A stretch of DNA of 64,000 nucleotides. Source: PALSA-612 sp963776375 (GTDB lineage: Bacteria; Actinomycetota; Thermoleophilia; Gaiellales; Gaiellaceae). Below the pieces are notes generated by a model. The model saw nothing but the letters and a program-made list of their open reading frames with translations. It was not told the origin of the DNA and searched no databases. The stretch covers positions 620,001 to 684,000 of the forward strand of contig CAVZMF010000002.1 in NCBI GenBank assembly GCA_963776375.1. The letters are read 5' to 3'. The position numbers and the translations under genes were made by a program. Below, piece by piece: positions 62,707 to 64,000 of the stretch. Numbering within the stretch: position 1 is the first letter of the stretch; each line of letters opens with the position of its first letter.

Positions 62707-63384
62707 TCAGCTCTGGGCGGTTCGCGCCGCGACCTTGCCGGCGAGCGACTGCAGCGCAGAGTCGGGCCAGCCCTTGTCGAGGGTGAGCACGCTCAGCGTC
62801 GACAGCGTGCGACCATGCTGGAAGCCGAGGACGTGCGCCGTGAGGTGCGACGTCTGGCCGCCGGTGATGACGGTGACGACGATCCGGAAGCCCTTGCCGG
62901 GCAGCGCGAGCCCCTTCATCGCGAACGGCTTCGTCTTGCTGGTCGCCACCGACCCGTTCGGCGCCTCGGCCACGAGCACCTGCGCGAGGCAGCGGCCGTA
63001 CCCGAGATCGGACACGCGGCTCGTCGCGAGGGCGGCCTGCGCCGGCGTTCGGAAGACGTAGGCGTCGGAGTCGACCAGGAAGGTGCCCGTGTCGACGTCG
63101 CGCTTGTACTCGGTGCCGACCCGCGCGTTCGCGGTCAGCTTGCCGAGGCTGTAGTGCTTGATCACGCACGTCGGGTTGGTCCGGCCGAAGTCGGTGGGGG
63201 CGCCCTGCCAGCCCGGTCCCTTTAGCTCGGCCTTCTTGGCAATGATCGTCGTGGCGCGCTTCTGGTCGGCCGGCCTGATGTCGACCTTCGGGTCGCCCGG
63301 CGCGGCGAGGGCCGCTGCTGCCGTGAGCACGGCGGCACAGAGACCGCCGGCGAGAACGAAGAGACGCGTCGTGACTCCTGTCAC
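62707..63384 (-). CDS. secreted protein of unknown function
   Basis: GTG 63384, 225 residues, with a signal peptide (LFVLAGGLCAAVLTAAAALA). The mature part (KVDIRPADQKRATTIIAKKA, TNPTCVIKHYSLGKLTANARV, VFRTPAQAALATSRVSDLGYG) recurs in secreted actinobacterial unknowns; two Cys may form a bridge. Thirty-four bases separate it from the next gene upstream on the same strand. Confidence 0.65.
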   Translation of the reverse strand: MTGVTTRLFVLAGGLCAAVLTAAAALAAPGDPKVDIRPADQKRATTIIAKKAELKGPGWQGAPTDFGRTNPTCVIKHYSLGKLTANARVGTEYKRDVDTGTFLVDSDAYVFRTPAQAALATSRVSDLGYGRCLAQVLVAEAPNGSVATSKTKPFAMKGLALPGKGFRIVVTVITGGQTSHLTAHVLGFQHGRTLSTLSVLTLDKGWPDSALQSLAGKVAARTAQS

Positions 63385-63418
63385 GGACCCAAGATAGCCG
63401 AGTGCCCCGGAGCCGGTG

Positions 63419-63871
63419 TCAGCGAACCAGCTTGCCCGTGCCTGCGACCACGAGCCACGTTCCGCCGTACTCGGCCACGTCCTGGCAGAGGATCGCGCCG
63501 GGCCTCGTGTCGCCGCGGTAGTAGTACAACGGCCGTCCGGCGAAGGTGACCTGCAGCTTGCCGTCGCGCCGTTTCGTCGTGCCGAGGAGCGACTGCTCCA
63601 GGCCGGGGCCGAGAGAGCGCTTGGCCTCGAGGACATACGGCGGCCAGGAGGCCGCGCAGTCCCCGTAGCACGTGCTCTTGCCGCCGACCCGATCGCGCGT
63701 GAAAGCGTAGAGAACGAAGCCGCGGCCGTCGAAGAGCACCTTGCCGAAGCGGGAGCTCTTGACCTGGAGTATCGGCGTGGCCTTGTGCGAGGTGGACATC
63801 GCCGCCGGCGCCGTGGCGCCGGCAGCGAGCGCGGCCACGGCGAGCGCGAGCACGAGCGGTCGACGGGTCAT
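63419..63871 (-). CDS. secreted-repeat (Lipoprotein_15/PF03640-type) protein
   Basis: 150 residues. After a signal peptide (LVLALAVAALAAGATAPAA) come two copies of the secreted repeat: SRFGKVLFDGRGFVLYAF with CYGDCAASWPP, and GKLQVTFAGRPLYYYRGDTRPG with AEYGGTWLVVAG. The family is common on actinobacterial surfaces; the role is unknown, with heme or metal binding suggested for relatives. Confidence 0.8.
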   Translation of the reverse strand: MTRRPLVLALAVAALAAGATAPAAMSTSHKATPILQVKSSRFGKVLFDGRGFVLYAFTRDRVGGKSTCYGDCAASWPPYVLEAKRSLGPGLEQSLLGTTKRRDGKLQVTFAGRPLYYYRGDTRPGAILCQDVAEYGGTWLVVAGTGKLVR

Positions 63872-63929
63872 GCGCCTTCAGTCCCGCCAGGCCGTGAGGC
63901 GTTACGGCGCCGTGTGCTAGAGAACGCCT

Positions 63930-64000
63930 GTGCGAGCCGTCGTGCAGCGAGTCGCCAGGGCGCGGGTGCTCGTCGACGGGGCCGTCGTGGGCGAGATCGG
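63930..64000 (+). CDS. dtd: D-aminoacyl-tRNA deacylase, 3' end outside window
   Basis: GTG 63930 opens MRAVVQRVARARVLVDGAVV and continues to the window edge. This is the start of DTD (M-R-x-V-x-Q-R-V-x-x-A-x-V). The enzyme removes D-amino acids mischarged onto tRNA. Only 23 codons are visible. Confidence 0.85.
   Translation, partial: MRAVVQRVARARVLVDGAVVGEI

Overview
The window is GC-rich (roughly 70% by eye) chromosomal DNA of an actinobacterium. Supporting signs are an actinobacterial-type integration host factor (mIHF) followed by gmk, rpoZ and coaBC, a PyrR-type pyrimidine leader, CGAAC-N4-GTTCG LexA boxes, a BTAD/STAND regulator, and heavy use of GTG starts with ATGA or GTGA stop/start overlaps. 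A deep lineage such as Thermoleophilia (Gaiellales or Solirubrobacterales) would fit, but this is inference; there is no rRNA in the window.

Layout. 1-2718: end of a PadR regulator, a secreted hydrolase and class I fructose-bisphosphate aldolase. 2888-8641: a 5.7 kb element integrated into the 3' end of a tRNA-Gly(CCC) gene. It is bounded by a 48-bp direct repeat and carries a truncated tyrosine integrase, a truncated D5/P4-type primase-helicase, an excisionase-like protein starting inside an 89-nt palindrome, and two divergent overlap-coupled cassettes of unknown small proteins flanking paired ATACCG-N2-CGGTAT operators. 8673-19144: PIN protein, thioesterase, secreted hydrolase, GFA-family enzyme, nitroreductase, a large secreted IPT-repeat protein, HIT, CorA, an MFS transporter and a sulfite-oxidase-like molybdoenzyme. 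19177-19764: a dead methyltransferase followed by a duplicated hairpin-rich repeat. 19768-28142: flavodoxin, a STAND regulator coupled to a berberine-bridge-type oxidoreductase, an HtrA-like protease, cold shock protein and several small unknowns. 28199-37238: tRNA-Arg, an LPG-synthase-like membrane protein, a candidate D-glutamate pathway (enolase-superfamily racemase, alpha/alpha-barrel protein, DUF1611), a phosphoesterase, an SOS-controlled LysM protein, RNase Z, a methyltransferase, a P-domain protein and a rhodanese.

37272-49440: an Erm-like rRNA methyltransferase and the pyrimidine operon pyrR-pyrB-pyrC-carA-carB-pyrK-pyrD behind a PyrR-binding leader, then mihF, gmk, rpoZ and coaBC. 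No pyrF is present. 49469-53425: a branched-chain amino-acid type ABC importer in which permease LivM and the ATPase are fused, with a degenerate ABC signature and no second ATPase. 53507-56127: a lipoprotein, a secreted protein, a sugar nucleotidyltransferase and a TPR protein. 56097-62180 (minus): a complete oppABCDF-type peptide importer. 62356-64000: small secreted proteins and the start of dtd.

Caveat on reading frames. Many conserved genes, including essential ones (carA, carB, pyrC, pyrK, pyrD, coaBC, aldolase), are broken by single-base shifts, mostly +1. At many sites removing one C from a GCG (or one G from a CGC) restores the family sequence, which points to a systematic sequence error rather than gene death. 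I annotate these as whole genes and give the positions. Clusters of such errors fall in 3.5-5 kb and 40.5-46 kb, while most of 50-62 kb reads cleanly.
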